Of a stretch of DNA of 64,000 nt, positions 1-9,597 are shown piece by piece (positions within the stretch are counted from its first letter, which is position 1; each line of letters starts with the position of its first letter). The stretch is from Rhizobium sp. BK316 (GTDB lineage: Bacteria > Pseudomonadota > Alphaproteobacteria > Rhizobiales > Rhizobiaceae), in assembly GCF_014193695.1 (NCBI RefSeq), contig NZ_JACHZR010000007.1:1-64000 (forward strand). Reading direction: 5' to 3'. A program made the position numbers and the translations under genes. The notes below the pieces were generated by a model, which saw nothing but the letters and a program-made list of their open reading frames with translations, searched no databases and was not told the DNA's origin.

Positions 1-92
1 CGCAATCCATCACTGACCTCCAAAAGTCAGTGTTGAATCTGATTTGCCACCTCTTGGGAATCTCAATCCGTTAAATCGTCACCACGACCTAG

Positions 93-193
93 AGCATGTC
101 GCGCAAAAGTGTGCAGCGGTTTTGCGATAACGACATGCTAAAATAAGAGCTTAAAGCGTATCAGGCGAATCTGAAAGATCGCGATACGCTTTA
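93..193. repeat. Tandem palindromic intergenic repeat (RIME-like)
   Basis: Two adjacent palindromes are visible. The first pairs AGCATGTCG (93-101) with CGACATGCT (131-139) and has an inner CGCAAAA/TTTTGCG stem. The second pairs TAAAGCGTATC (152-162) with GATACGCTTTA (183-193). Short mosaic palindromes of this kind are scattered between genes in rhizobia (RIME elements); the family assignment is from memory and was not checked. The right arm contains the TAA stop of the methyltransferase gene on the minus strand, so the element also forms that transcript's 3' end. Bases 1-92 hold nothing I recognise. Confidence 0.65.
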
Positions 194-838
194 AGGCCTG
201 AACCGCCAGACGGTCGTCTTCTTGACCTCGCTGTCTTCAAGCGCCCGGGTGACGGGCACTTCATAGACGGCGCAGAATTCCAGCCTGTCCTTTGGTAGAT
301 AGGCCCGCCCGGGATCGCCGACCAGCACATCCTTGCCCTCGGCAGCGAGCGTTTCGAACCAAGGCACCAGCGCACCGGCGAAGGATTTGTCGTAGAAAAC
401 GTCGCCGGCAAGAACCACATCCGCATCGACATTCTGACCGATGAGATCGGCTCTGGTGAAATCCAGCGAGACGGAATTGACGGCCGCATTCAGCCGCACC
501 GCCGTCTGCGACCACGGATCGATATCAGCCGCCGTCACCCTGGCCGCGCCAGCCTGGCTTGCGGCAATTCCTACCAATCCGGAACCGCTCGCGAAATCGA
601 GGACGCGCCTGCCACGGACCGTTTCGGGGTGATCGAGAACATAACGCGCCAACCCCTGCCCGCCCGCCCAGGCGAAGGCCCAGAAGGGTGGCGGCAGGCC
701 GATCGCCTCCAGCTCCTCTTCCGTCTTCAGCCAGAGTTCATGGGCTTCGCTCGCGAGATACAGCCGGATCTCCGGCACATGCGGCGGCGCAAGCAGGCTG
801 GTATTGGCGCGGATGAAGGTTTCCGGGTCGGTTTTCAA
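191..838 (-). CDS. Class I SAM-dependent methyltransferase
   Basis: 215 residues. A glycine-rich SAM-binding motif I (VLDFASGSGLVGIAA, about residues 79-93) is followed by an acidic motif II (AADIDPWS), typical of a Rossmann-fold methyltransferase. The N-terminal part (TWRF-like ending and FWAFAWAGGQGLARY) resembles the nicotinamide N-methyltransferase/ETF-beta lysine methyltransferase-like family (COG3897). The substrate cannot be told from sequence; a protein target is possible. It is the last gene of the minus-strand tsaD-gpsA-YciI-EVE run, 6 bases after the EVE gene, so probably co-transcribed. Its stop codon lies within a palindromic repeat. Confidence 0.85.
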   Translation of the reverse strand: MKTDPETFIRANTSLLAPPHVPEIRLYLASEAHELWLKTEEELEAIGLPPPFWAFAWAGGQGLARYVLDHPETVRGRRVLDFASGSGLVGIAASQAGAARVTAADIDPWSQTAVRLNAAVNSVSLDFTRADLIGQNVDADVVLAGDVFYDKSFAGALVPWFETLAAEGKDVLVGDPGRAYLPKDRLEFCAVYEVPVTRALEDSEVKKTTVWRFRP

Positions 839-844
839 AGCTGC

Positions 845-1276
845 TCAGCGCGGCGGATTGTCGAAACCGCCCATGCGGCAGACCTCGGCCCATTCGTCAT
901 CCGTCACCGGCTGCACGGAAAGCCGCATCGAGGTGACCAGCGACATCTTGGACAGTTTCTCGTTTGCCTTGATGTCCTTCAGCGTCACCGGCTTCGGCAC
1001 ATCCATGACGGCGCGGATATCGACGCAATCCCAGCGATCGTCACCCTTCGCCGTCGAATCGGGATGCGAGAGCGCGCAGACCTCGACGATACCGACGATC
1101 TCCAGCCCGTCATTGGAATGGTAGAAGAAACCCTTGTCGCCGATCTGCATTGCCCGCATATTGTTGCGCGCTAGGTAGTTGCGCACGCCTGTCCATTCGG
1201 TGCCCTTCTCTCCGGCTGCCTTCTGCTGTTCCCAGGACCAAGCAGCAGGCTCGGACTTGTATAGCCAATGCGCCAT
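845..1276 (-). CDS. EVE domain-containing protein
   Basis: 143 residues, almost entirely one EVE domain (PUA-like fold). The N-terminal WLYKSEP and the WTGVRNYLARNNMRAMQIGDKGFFYHS block are the family signature. Related EVE and YTH domains bind modified bases in RNA or DNA; some EVE proteins are linked to modified-DNA restriction. Here it is a stand-alone housekeeping copy inside the tsaD-gpsA cluster, as in many alphaproteobacteria, so a role with modified nucleic acid is only an inference. It sits between the YciI gene (5 bases upstream) and the methyltransferase gene. Confidence 0.88.
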   Translation of the reverse strand: MAHWLYKSEPAAWSWEQQKAAGEKGTEWTGVRNYLARNNMRAMQIGDKGFFYHSNDGLEIVGIVEVCALSHPDSTAKGDDRWDCVDIRAVMDVPKPVTLKDIKANEKLSKMSLVTSMRLSVQPVTDDEWAEVCRMGGFDNPPR

Positions 1277-1281
1277 CCCGC

Positions 1282-1575
1282 TTAAGCCTCCGGCTTGTTG
1301 AAGACCCAGTTGAAGGGCTTGATCTCAACGCTTTCGAACAAGCCGGCCAGCGCATAGGGATCGGCAGCGCCGAGCGCCTTGGCATCATCAGCCGTTTCTG
1401 CATGAACGATGACGAGACTGCCATTCGGCTTGCCTTCGGCATCGAGGAATGGACCAGCCATGGCAAGCTTGCCTTCGGCATTCAGCTTGTTGAGATAATC
1501 GAGATGGGTCGGACGCGTTTCCATGCGCACGTTGAGATGGCCGGGCTTATCCTTGCAGAGGAGGGCGAAAAGCAT
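1282..1575 (-). CDS. YciI-like protein
   Basis: 97 residues of a YciI/YCII-related ferredoxin-like fold. Seen: MLFALLCKDKPG at the start, a conserved HLDYLN segment with the family histidine, GKLAMAGPFLD, and the C-terminal DPYALAGLFESVEIKPFNWV. Relatives include a dechlorinating enzyme, but most members have no assigned reaction and are small dimeric proteins. It lies 9 bases downstream of gpsA and 5 upstream of the EVE gene on the same strand, which suggests one operon. Confidence 0.88.
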   Translation of the reverse strand: MLFALLCKDKPGHLNVRMETRPTHLDYLNKLNAEGKLAMAGPFLDAEGKPNGSLVIVHAETADDAKALGAADPYALAGLFESVEIKPFNWVFNKPEA

Positions 1576-1584
1576 GTCTGTCTC

Positions 1585-2568
1585 CTATTCGGTCGTAATC
1601 GGACGTGTCATCAATTGTTCGATGGCTTCGGATATGCCGAGCTTGCCTTCGATGATCGCTGAAACCGCATCGGTGATCGGCATCTCGACACCAAGCTCCC
1701 TGGCAAGCCGCGACGCGACAGCCGCGGCGAAAGCCCCTTCCACCAGCTCGCCACGGGACGGATCGACCTTTTCGCCACGCCCGAGCGCAATGCCGAAACG
1801 CAGGTTGCGCGACTGATGGCTGGTTGCCGTCAGCACTAGATCGCCGAGGCCGGAAAGCCCGCGCGCCGTATCGGCATGGCCGCCCTTGGCGACGATGAAG
1901 CGTGACATCTCGGCGAGACCACGGGCAATCAGCGCCGCACGCGCCGAATCGCCGATACCGCCGCCTTCGACGATGCCGCAGGCAATCGCCAGCACATTCT
2001 TCAAAGCGCCGCCAAGCTGCACGCCGATGCGGTCCGCCGATGCATAGAGCCGGAAGGTGCGACCCGAAATCGCCTGCGCCAGCCGTTCGGCAACCTGCAT
2101 GTCGGCAGCGGCAATCGCCATGGCCGTCGGCAAACCCTTGGCGATATCGGCGGCAAAGCCCGGACCGGAGAGCACGGCTACCGGATGATCCGGCAGTTCC
2201 CGCTCCAGCATATCGGTCAGCAGCGCGCCGGTTGTCCGCTCGATACCCTTTGCACAGGTGACGACGATGGCATCCTTAGCCAGATAAGGACCATATCTCC
2301 GCGCCGCATCTGCTTGTGCCTGCGAGGGCATGGCAAAGAGTACGATATCCGCATCGCCGATCGCGTCGGCTTCGGCAGAAAATTCCAGTGTTTCCGGCAG
2401 CGCAATGCCGGGCAGAACAGCATCATGTAGCCGCTCCGCCTTGAGATCTTCGATCAGCGACGGATTGCGGCCGACGAGGATAACCGAGTTGCGCCCTGTC
2501 AGCGCGATGACGGCCGCGAGTGCCGTGCCGAAAGCTCCCGATCCGACGACGGCGATGCGCTCGCTCAT
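1585..2568 (-). CDS. gpsA: Glycerol-3-phosphate dehydrogenase [NAD(P)+]
   Basis: 327 residues. GpsA reduces dihydroxyacetone phosphate to sn-glycerol 3-phosphate for phospholipid synthesis. The N-terminal dinucleotide-binding loop GSGAFGTA (residues 9-16) opens the Rossmann domain. [16 protein letters not shown], the catalytic lysine region [14 protein letters not shown] and [14 protein letters not shown] are classic GpsA blocks. The length is normal. The start codon overlaps the tsaD stop by 4 bases, so the two genes are translationally coupled; YciI and EVE genes follow. Confidence 0.96.
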   Translation of the reverse strand: MSERIAVVGSGAFGTALAAVIALTGRNSVILVGRNPSLIEDLKAERLHDAVLPGIALPETLEFSAEADAIGDADIVLFAMPSQAQADAARRYGPYLAKDAIVVTCAKGIERTTGALLTDMLERELPDHPVAVLSGPGFAADIAKGLPTAMAIAAADMQVAERLAQAISGRTFRLYASADRIGVQLGGALKNVLAIACGIVEGGGIGDSARAALIARGLAEMSRFIVAKGGHADTARGLSGLGDLVLTATSHQSRNLRFGIALGRGEKVDPSRGELVEGAFAAAVASRLARELGVEMPITDAVSAIIEGKLGISEAIEQLMTRPITTE

Positions 2569-3662
2569 GCCTTGGCTCCCCGCTTTCCGGACCCAAGCAC
2601 GGTCGCTGCGTTGGAATCGAGCGGCCAGCGCGAACGCGGCTGCACGTCGAGATCGTCAGGCGCAACACCCTTCGCCATACGTTCTAACCCGGCCCAGGCG
2701 ATCATCACGGCATTGTCGGTGCAAAGCCGAAGCGGCGGCGCGATGAAGCGGAAGCCGTTCTTATCGCAAAGCGTCTGCAGCGTGCTGCGGATTTCCAGAT
2801 TGGCGGCGACGCCGCCAGCCACCACCAGCGCCGGCTTTTCGGAAAGGTTCGGGAATTCCGTTTTGAACCGCTGCAGGCCACGGCCGATACGATCCTTCAT
2901 CGTACGGGAAATCGCTTTTTGGAATGAGGCACAGATATCGGCGACATCCTGATCCGTCAGTGGCGCAATCCCAATTGCCGCCTGCCGCACGGCCGTTTTA
3001 AGGCCGGAGAACGAAAAGTCGAGCCGCGCCTCGCCCACCAGCGGTCGAGGGAATTTGAATCGATCGGCATTGCCGCCCTTCGCCATTCGCTCCACCGCCG
3101 GTCCACCTGGATAGGGAAGGCCGAGCAGCTTTGCCGTCTTGTCGAAGGCTTCGCCCAGCGCATCGTCGATCGTCGTGCCCCAGCGCTCATACTCGCCGAT
3201 GCCGCGCACGAGGATGAGCTGCGTGTGACCGCCGGAGACGAGCAGCATCAGATAAGGAAAGGAAAGACCATCCGTCAGCCGCGCCGTCAGTGCGTGGCCT
3301 TCCAGATGGTTGACGGCATAGAGTGGCTTTCCAGCGGCCTTGGCGATCGCCTTGCCGGTCATCAGCCCCACCAACAAACCACCGATCAGTCCGGGACCCG
3401 AAGTCGCGGCGATCGCATCGACATCGGAGAGCGACACATTGGCGCGCTTCAACGCCTCGTCGATCAACTCATCCAGCGCTTCCACATGGGCGCGCGCTGC
3501 AATCTCCGGCACCACGCCACCATAGGCGCTATGCTCGTCCAGCTGGGAAAGAACGATATCCGATAGTATATTGGAGCGACCTTCCGCATCGCGCTCGACG
3601 ACGGCAGCAGCGGTTTCGTCGCAGCTTGTCTCGATACCGAGGATGCGCAGAAAGGGAGCCAT
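2565..3662 (-). CDS. tsaD: tRNA N6-adenosine threonylcarbamoyltransferase
   Basis: 365 residues. TsaD (formerly Gcp) transfers threonylcarbamoyl to A37 of tRNAs that read ANN codons. The ASKHA-fold start [14 protein letters not shown], the metal-binding H119-x3-H123 (NHLEGH), LVSGGHTQL and the C-terminal [12 protein letters not shown] are all present. It is the first gene of the minus-strand cluster and diverges from hemC across about 70 bases. MtaB, which methylthiolates the TsaD product, is encoded near 45-46 kb in the same window. Confidence 0.97.
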   Translation of the reverse strand: MAPFLRILGIETSCDETAAAVVERDAEGRSNILSDIVLSQLDEHSAYGGVVPEIAARAHVEALDELIDEALKRANVSLSDVDAIAATSGPGLIGGLLVGLMTGKAIAKAAGKPLYAVNHLEGHALTARLTDGLSFPYLMLLVSGGHTQLILVRGIGEYERWGTTIDDALGEAFDKTAKLLGLPYPGGPAVERMAKGGNADRFKFPRPLVGEARLDFSFSGLKTAVRQAAIGIAPLTDQDVADICASFQKAISRTMKDRIGRGLQRFKTEFPNLSEKPALVVAGGVAANLEIRSTLQTLCDKNGFRFIAPPLRLCTDNAVMIAWAGLERMAKGVAPDDLDVQPRSRWPLDSNAATVLGSGKRGAKA

Positions 3663-3734
3663 GAAACCTGTTCGTTGATTGCGATAGGGGTTAAACCTGT
3701 TTACGAGAACTCCGGTAACAACGGATCAAAGCGG

Positions 3735-4664
3735 ATGCAAACAAAACCTTTCCGGATCGGCACGCGCGGCAGCCCGCTGGCGCTCGCACAGGCGCACGAA
3801 GCCCGCGACCGGCTGATGGCAGCCCATAACCTGCCGGAGGAGATGTTCGAAATCGTCGTGCTGACGACCAAGGGCGATCGTATCACCGACCGTTCGCTGG
3901 CCGAGATCGGCGGCAAGGGGCTTTTCACCGAAGAGCTGGAGCAGCAGCTCATCGCCGGCGATCTCGATTTCGCCGTGCATTCCAGCAAGGACATGCCGAC
4001 CACCCTGCCGGAAGGCCTCTATCTCTCCGCCTACCTGCCGCGCGAAGATATCCGCGACGCGGTCGTCGGCCGCACCGCGCCAAAGCTGATCGACCTGCCG
4101 CATGGTGCGACCGTCGGCTCGTCCTCGCTTCGCCGTCAGGCGCTCATCCGCCGCATGCGGCCGGATATCAACGTCATCACCTTCCGCGGTCTCGTGGAAA
4201 CGCGCCTGCGCAAGCTGCAGGAAGGCCAGGTCGACGCGACGCTTCTGGCGCTCGCTGGCCTCAAGCGTCTCGGCAAGGTCGACGTCATTACCGATATCCT
4301 CGACCCCGACAATTTTCCGCCCGCACCGGCGCAAGGGGCGATCTGTCTTGAAAGCCGCATTGGCGACAGCAGGATCGACGATCTGCTGGCGCCGATCAAC
4401 GATTCGCCGACCTTCGACACGGTCTCCTGCGAACGCGCCTTCCTTGGCGCCCTCGACGGCTCCTGCCGGACACCGATCGGCGGCTATGCCGTCTGCGAAG
4501 GTGATCAGATACGATTCTCGGGCCTCATCATCACGCCTGACGGCCGCCACCACCATGCCATCACCATCGACGGCCATCGCCGAGATGCAGCGGCACTCGG
4601 CACCCGCGCCGGACAGGACGTCCGCGAAAGGGCTGGCAGCAGCTTCTTCGAGGACTGGAGCTAG
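3735..4664 (+). CDS. hemC: Hydroxymethylbilane synthase (porphobilinogen deaminase)
   Basis: 309 residues from ATG 3735. Upstream in-frame codons exist back to 3675, but the family begins at [15 protein letters not shown]. HemC joins four porphobilinogens into hydroxymethylbilane using a covalent dipyrromethane cofactor. The cofactor-bearing cysteine is C244 in [13 protein letters not shown]; the substrate-binding motifs SSKDMPT and [11 protein letters not shown] are clear. hemD follows after 5 bases, so the next two steps of uroporphyrinogen III synthesis are coupled. Confidence 0.96.
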   Translation: MQTKPFRIGTRGSPLALAQAHEARDRLMAAHNLPEEMFEIVVLTTKGDRITDRSLAEIGGKGLFTEELEQQLIAGDLDFAVHSSKDMPTTLPEGLYLSAYLPREDIRDAVVGRTAPKLIDLPHGATVGSSSLRRQALIRRMRPDINVITFRGLVETRLRKLQEGQVDATLLALAGLKRLGKVDVITDILDPDNFPPAPAQGAICLESRIGDSRIDDLLAPINDSPTFDTVSCERAFLGALDGSCRTPIGGYAVCEGDQIRFSGLIITPDGRHHHAITIDGHRRDAAALGTRAGQDVRERAGSSFFEDWS

Positions 4665-4669
4665 CCTAC

Positions 4670-5377
4670 ATGCGCGTGCTCGTCACCCGTCCGGCGCATT
4701 CGGGCGAGCGCACCGCTCAACGTTTGCGCGAGCTGGGTCATGAGCCGTTGCTGCTGCCGCTCGCCCATCCCGTCCACGACATGGTAGCTGCTCGGCTGGC
4801 TCTGGAAACATCAACCGGGTCAATCGCCATAACGAGCGCCGAAGCGGTGCGCACCTTGCAGGCTTTAGGCGAGGCACTTTCACCTCACCTTTCTCGCAGC
4901 CTTTTTGCCGTTGGCGAAACGACGGCCGACGAGGCACGCAAGCTGGGCTTCCATTCTGTCACCGCATCGTCAGGTAGCGGCCGTGCGCTTGCCGAACTGA
5001 TCGCTGCAAGTAACGCAGGAGAGCTTCTCTATCTCGCCGGCAATCCGCGCGCCGGGACCTTCGAGACGCGACTGGCGGAGCTCGGGCACAATGTCTCGAT
5101 TGCCGAATGTTACCGGATGGAGCCCGCCGCACCCAACCCGGAAGCCGTCACGACGCTCCTGACAGAGAATGCTCCGGATGCGGTTCTTTTTTACTCCCGC
5201 CAGACCGCTGGCAATTTCTTTCACATCCCGCAGGTAGAGTCCCTTTTTCTGCAGCAGCCGAAAATCCGTCTCATTTGTCTCAGCAACACTGTTGCGGAAG
5301 CTGTTCCACCGGTCTTGAAGAGAGCCCTGGAGATTTCGCCAATGCCGGATGAAAAAAGCCTTTTGTCGCTGCTTTGA
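4670..5377 (+). CDS. hemD: Uroporphyrinogen-III synthase
   Basis: 235 residues. HemD cyclises hydroxymethylbilane with inversion of ring D. Sequence conservation in the family is low. Recognisable features are MRVLVTRPAHSGERTAQRL, ITSAEAVRTL, FAVGETTADEARKLGF, LAGNPRAGTFETRL, the YRMEP motif and DAVLFYSRQTAGNF. The position directly after hemC and before the mitofilin-like gene is the usual alphaproteobacterial arrangement. Function is supported by both sequence and context. Confidence 0.93.
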   Translation: MRVLVTRPAHSGERTAQRLRELGHEPLLLPLAHPVHDMVAARLALETSTGSIAITSAEAVRTLQALGEALSPHLSRSLFAVGETTADEARKLGFHSVTASSGSGRALAELIAASNAGELLYLAGNPRAGTFETRLAELGHNVSIAECYRMEPAAPNPEAVTTLLTENAPDAVLFYSRQTAGNFFHIPQVESLFLQQPKIRLICLSNTVAEAVPPVLKRALEISPMPDEKSLLSLL

Positions 5378-5466
5378 AGGCTTTAGCCGCCCAAATTTGA
5401 TCTAACCTCTTCCCTTAATTGTCATCCCTGTCTAGTTTCGTTGCAATGCAGGATAATGAGGACCTC

Positions 5467-6717
5467 ATGGTATCGGGAAATCCGCCACGCCACTCGAAGA
5501 GCTCCGACGAACCGGTCACGATCGACTTGGACGCGCAAGACTTCGCCTCGGCGAACGACCCCGAAAAACCTGCCGAAACGTCAGCGGAAGTAGCCGGTGA
5601 TGCGCCAGCCACCGAAGCCGTAGCGGCTGCGGAAGCCAGCGGTGAGCCCCTTTCGGAACATGAGAGCGAGCGAGCCGCAGGAGCACAGGAAGAACCGCCG
5701 GCCAAAGAGCCTCCCCTGAGCGAACCTGTGCGGCCAGCACCTCAGAAGGGTGCGGGCACTTCGGGTCTTATCGCCGCTGGCATCTTCGGCGGCCTCGTCG
5801 CCCTGCTTGGCGCTGGCGCGATCCAGTATGCCGGCTATTTGCCGAGCTCCTCGACCCAGCAGACGAACTCGGGTGAATTAGCCGATCTCTCTAGCGAGAT
5901 CGAAGGCCTCAAGCAATCGGTCGCGAGCCTTGCCGCCAACCCACCACCGGCCGCCGATAGCAGTGCGCTCGAAAAGCGCGTCGCTGCTCTCGAAGCGGCC
6001 CCTCCGGCGCCGGCACCCGGCACATCGATCGGCTCGGCCGATGCCGAAGCGCTCAACCAGAAGATTGCAGATTTGACAGCTGAGATCGATCAGCTGAAGA
6101 CGAGCCTTGCGCAGACCACCGAGCAGCAGGCTTCAAACGACGCCGATGTTTCGAGCCGCCTCGCCGAAGCCGAAAAGAAGCTGAACGAACCGCGCGAGGA
6201 TGTCGCCGTCGCTCGCGCCATCGCTGCTGCGGCTCTGAAGGCCGCGATCGACCGCGGCGGCCCCTTCATCGCGGAACTCGATACGTTTGCGGGCGTCGCC
6301 CCTGATGATCCGGCCGCGATCGATCTGCGCAACTTTGCCGAAACCGGCGTGCCCTCGCGCGCCGAGCTGATCCGACAGGTTCCCGATGTCGCCACGGCCA
6401 TCGTCGAATCCGTCAACCAGCCCGATCCCAACCAGAGCTGGTCGGACCGGCTGATGTCGAGCGCCAAATCGCTGGTGTCGGTCCGCCCCGTCGGCAATGT
6501 CGAAGGCGAAAGTGTCGAAGCGATCGCCGCGCGCATGGAGGACAAGGTGAAAAACGGCGATCTGCCCGGTGCAGCCACCGAATGGAACAGCCTGCCCGCA
6601 ACGGCAAAACAGGCTTCCGCCGCCTTCAAGCAGTCGCTCGAAGCCCGCATCCGCGTCGAAGATCTCGTTGGCGGTGCTCTCTCCAAGGCCGTTTCCGGCA
6701 CCGGCAAGGAAGGATGA
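5467..6717 (+). CDS. Mitofilin/MIC60-like inner-membrane protein (COG4223)
   Basis: 416 residues from ATG 5467; an upstream in-frame ATG at 5419 is also possible. The protein has a long acidic, Ala/Glu/Pro-rich cytoplasmic stretch, one membrane segment (GLIAAGIFGGLVALLGAGA, about residues 98-116) and a coiled-coil region (SSEIEGLKQSV, LNQKIADLTAEIDQLKTSL). A globular C-terminal part follows. Alphaproteobacterial members of this family, encoded between hemD and hemY, are regarded as relatives of mitochondrial MIC60, which shapes inner membranes and contacts outer-membrane proteins. The stop overlaps the hemY start by 4 bases. Confidence 0.85.
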   Translation: MVSGNPPRHSKSSDEPVTIDLDAQDFASANDPEKPAETSAEVAGDAPATEAVAAAEASGEPLSEHESERAAGAQEEPPAKEPPLSEPVRPAPQKGAGTSGLIAAGIFGGLVALLGAGAIQYAGYLPSSSTQQTNSGELADLSSEIEGLKQSVASLAANPPPAADSSALEKRVAALEAAPPAPAPGTSIGSADAEALNQKIADLTAEIDQLKTSLAQTTEQQASNDADVSSRLAEAEKKLNEPREDVAVARAIAAAALKAAIDRGGPFIAELDTFAGVAPDDPAAIDLRNFAETGVPSRAELIRQVPDVATAIVESVNQPDPNQSWSDRLMSSAKSLVSVRPVGNVEGESVEAIAARMEDKVKNGDLPGAATEWNSLPATAKQASAAFKQSLEARIRVEDLVGGALSKAVSGTGKEG

Positions 6718-8327
6718 GTATGGTCCGCCTGGTTATCTTCGCGCTCCTCGTCCTTGTTCTTGCTTATGGTTTCTCCTGGCTTGCCGACCGCCCTGGCGAT
6801 CTGTCGCTGATCTGGGAAGGTCAGATCTACCAGACCAAGCTGATCGTTGCGGCAAGCGCCATCATCGCGTTGATTGCCGCCGTCATGGTGGCTTGGTGGT
6901 TCGTCCGCCTCATCTGGACCTCGCCGCATTCGGTGACGCGTTATTTCCGTGCCCGCAAGCGTGATCGCGGCTATCAGGCGCTGTCGACCGGCCTCATCGC
7001 TGCCGGCGCGGGAAACTCCCTGCTCGCCCGCAAGATGGCGGCCCGCTCACGCGGTCTCATCCGCGCCGATCAGGAACCGCTGATCAATCTTCTGGAAGCA
7101 CAGGCCGCTCTCATCGAAGGCCGCTATGACGAGGCACGCTCCAAGTTCGAGGCGATGGCCAATGACCCCGAAACACGCGAGCTCGGCCTGCGCGGTCTTT
7201 ATCTGGAGGCCAAGCGCCTCGGTGCCAACGAAGCCGCCCGTCAATACGCGGAAAAAGCCGCCGACAACGCGCCCTACCTGCCCTGGGCCGCACAGGCGAC
7301 GCTCGAATATCGCAGCCAGTCCGGTCGCTGGGATGACGCTATCCGTCTGCTGGAACAGCAAAAGGCCGCCAAGGTCGTCGAAAAGGCCGAAGCCAATCGC
7401 CTGCATGCCGTACTTCTGACCGCCCGCGCCGATGACAAGCTGGAAAGCGACCCCGTCGGCGCTCGCGACGATGCCCAGCAGGCGCTGAAACTCTCCGCCG
7501 ATTTCGTGCCGGCCGCGCTTATTGCCGCCAAGGCGCTTTTCCGTGAAGGCGGTATACGTAAGGCAGCCTCCATTCTCGAACAAACGTGGAGGGCCGGGCC
7601 GCATCCGGAGATCGGCCGCATCTACGTTCGCGCCCGCAGCGGCGACTCCACGCTCGACCGCCTGAAGCGCGCCGAGCGGCTAGAGAGTATGCGACCGAAT
7701 AATGTGGAATCCCTCCTCATCGTCGCTCAGGCGGCGCTCGACGCGCAGGAATTTGCCAAGGCCCGCGCCAAGGCAGAAGCCGCCGCTCGTATCGAACCGC
7801 GCGAAGCAGCCTTCCTTCTGCTTGCGGATATCGAGGAAGCCGAAACCGGCGATCAGGGCCGTATGCGCCATTGGCTGGCACAGGCGCTGAAGGCACCGCG
7901 CGATCCGGCCTGGGTTGCCGATGGTTTCGTCTCCGACAAATGGCTTCCCGTCTCGCCCGTAACCGGCCGTCTCGACGCCTTCGAATGGAAGGCGCCTTTC
8001 GGTCAGCTGGAAGGACCGGTGGAGGAGGGTTCGACCGCCCCCCTTGAAACGGCGCTGAAGACCTTGCCGCCATTGCGTGAAACCCGGCCGGAAAGCGTGG
8101 TCAACGACCACCGCATCATCGAGCTGGAGCGGGCCGCAACGATTGCCGAAGCCGTGCGTCCGGCAACTCCTGCACCCGCACCGGCAAAAGCCGCCGACCC
8201 GTCTGCCTCCCGGCCGGTTCCTCCGACACTTGAACCAAAACCCTTCTTTGGCGGCCTGCCAGATGATCCCGGTGTCCGTGACCCCAAAGTGGAACCGGAA
8301 CCGAAGACACGGCTCCGTCTTTTCTGA
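6714..8327 (+). CDS. hemY: HemY-type heme biosynthesis TPR membrane protein
   Basis: 537 residues from ATG 6714, which overlaps the previous stop as ATGA; ATG 6720 is an alternative. Two N-terminal membrane helices (VIFALLVLVLAYGFSWL and IVAASAIIALIAAVMVAWW) are followed by a HemY_N region and a TPR-like helical array (repeated AARQYAEKAAD- and AAKALFREGGIRKA-type pairs). The Pro/Ala-rich tail ends in PKTRLRLF. This is the gammaproteobacterial-type HemY, not the protoporphyrinogen oxidase of Bacillus. It may help organise the late heme pathway, but its biochemistry is unsettled. Confidence 0.88.
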   Translation: MSMVRLVIFALLVLVLAYGFSWLADRPGDLSLIWEGQIYQTKLIVAASAIIALIAAVMVAWWFVRLIWTSPHSVTRYFRARKRDRGYQALSTGLIAAGAGNSLLARKMAARSRGLIRADQEPLINLLEAQAALIEGRYDEARSKFEAMANDPETRELGLRGLYLEAKRLGANEAARQYAEKAADNAPYLPWAAQATLEYRSQSGRWDDAIRLLEQQKAAKVVEKAEANRLHAVLLTARADDKLESDPVGARDDAQQALKLSADFVPAALIAAKALFREGGIRKAASILEQTWRAGPHPEIGRIYVRARSGDSTLDRLKRAERLESMRPNNVESLLIVAQAALDAQEFAKARAKAEAAARIEPREAAFLLLADIEEAETGDQGRMRHWLAQALKAPRDPAWVADGFVSDKWLPVSPVTGRLDAFEWKAPFGQLEGPVEEGSTAPLETALKTLPPLRETRPESVVNDHRIIELERAATIAEAVRPATPAPAPAKAADPSASRPVPPTLEPKPFFGGLPDDPGVRDPKVEPEPKTRLRLF

Positions 8328-8345
8328 AATGGAACGAAAAACCGC

Positions 8346-8831
8346 ATGCTCGAACGCTTTCAGGCCTTTTTCCAGCATCTGACCGCCGACCGTCCGAAGT
8401 CAGGCTTTGCCCCCGATGATCCGCGCATCGCGGTAGCCGCGCTCTGTATGCAGGTCATGGAGGCCGACGGCCAGATCAAGGACAGCGAGAAGAAGCGACT
8501 GCGCAAGCTCCTGAGGGAGCAGTACGCGCTTGATGGTAAGCAGCTCGACGCGCTGATGGCCGCGGGGCGGGAAGCCGAAAGCTCGGCGGTTGATTATTTC
8601 CGCTTCACATCCGATCTTAAGAGGCATCTCAATACCGAACAGCGACTGGAGCTGATCGGCATTCTCTGGGATATCGTCTATGCCGATGGCGAGCGCAGCG
8701 AGATGGAAGACCATGTGATCTGGCGTATCGCCGATCTCCTGGGTGTTTCTTCCCGTGAGCGTATTCAGAAGCGGCAGGAGGCGGCCGCGCGGGTTACGGA
8801 CGCACAGGTGGTGCAGGACGATGCCGACTGA
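8346..8831 (+). CDS. TerB-like (tellurite resistance B) domain protein
   Basis: 161 residues forming a small all-helical TerB-fold protein. The two symmetry-related acidic helix pairs are visible: ALCMQVMEADGQIKDSEKKRLRKLL and LIGILWDIVYADGERSEMEDHVIWRIADLLGVS. TerB domains bind divalent metal through acidic residues, and many members have nothing to do with tellurite. It starts 18 bases after hemY and overlaps the amidotransferase start by 11 bases, so it is probably in the same operon. The specific role is unknown. Confidence 0.85.
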   Translation: MLERFQAFFQHLTADRPKSGFAPDDPRIAVAALCMQVMEADGQIKDSEKKRLRKLLREQYALDGKQLDALMAAGREAESSAVDYFRFTSDLKRHLNTEQRLELIGILWDIVYADGERSEMEDHVIWRIADLLGVSSRERIQKRQEAAARVTDAQVVQDDAD

Positions 8832-9597
8832 CAGAATTATGAGACGCGACAAGCGTCCCATTCTCATCATTCTTCATCAGGAGCGTTCCAGCCCTGGTCG
8901 TGTCGGCCAGCTTCTCATCGAGAAAGGCTATGATCTCGATATCCGCCGCCCGGTACTCGGCGATAAGTTGCCCTCCACGCTCGATGATCATGCCGGTGCA
9001 GTGGTTTTCGGCGGCCCGATGAGCGCCAACGATCCCGATGAGTTCGTGAAAGCGGAGATCGACTGGCTGGAGATACCGCTCAAGGAAAACCGCCCCTATC
9101 TCGGCATCTGCCTTGGTGCACAGATGCTGGCGCGCCAGCTCGGCAGCAAGGTCACTGCCAATTGTGACGGGTCCACCGAGATCGGCTGGTATCCGCTGCA
9201 TACGACCGAAAGGGGTCGGCTGCTGATGCACTGGCCGAAAATGGTCTATCACTTCCACCGGGAAGGATTTGAACTGCCGCATGGTGCCGAGCTGCTGGCA
9301 TCCGGCGACGCTTATCCCAATCAGGCCTTCCGCTACAATGGCAACGCCTGGGGCCTGCAGTTCCACGCGGAGCTGACACGGGTGATGATGCATCGCTGGG
9401 TGGTGCACGGCGCCCACCGCTTCATCCTGCCGAATGCACAGCAGGGGCGCGAACATCTCGAAGGTCGCATGCTGTTCGATGCGCCGCTGAAAGCCTGGCT
9501 CGACGAGTTTCTTGACGTCGTCTTCGAAGGCAAGGCGATAGTAGCAGAAGCTAAGCCGCTTCCCGCACAGGCGCATCGAGCGTATCGATCTTCCTGA
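8821..9597 (+). CDS. Class I glutamine amidotransferase-like protein
   Basis: 258 residues from ATG 8821 (ATG 8839 is an alternative). The nucleophile-elbow GICLGAQMLARQL holds the catalytic cysteine. QFHAELT holds the histidine, with an acidic partner two residues on, giving a GATase1 triad. The family is the GMP-synthase-glutaminase-like COG0518 type that occurs without a synthetase domain; some members hydrolyse gamma-glutamyl compounds. The acceptor is unknown. Its 3' end overlaps the 3' end of the convergent MFS gene by 47 bases. Confidence 0.88.
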   Translation: MPTDRIMRRDKRPILIILHQERSSPGRVGQLLIEKGYDLDIRRPVLGDKLPSTLDDHAGAVVFGGPMSANDPDEFVKAEIDWLEIPLKENRPYLGICLGAQMLARQLGSKVTANCDGSTEIGWYPLHTTERGRLLMHWPKMVYHFHREGFELPHGAELLASGDAYPNQAFRYNGNAWGLQFHAELTRVMMHRWVVHGAHRFILPNAQQGREHLEGRMLFDAPLKAWLDEFLDVVFEGKAIVAEAKPLPAQAHRAYRSS

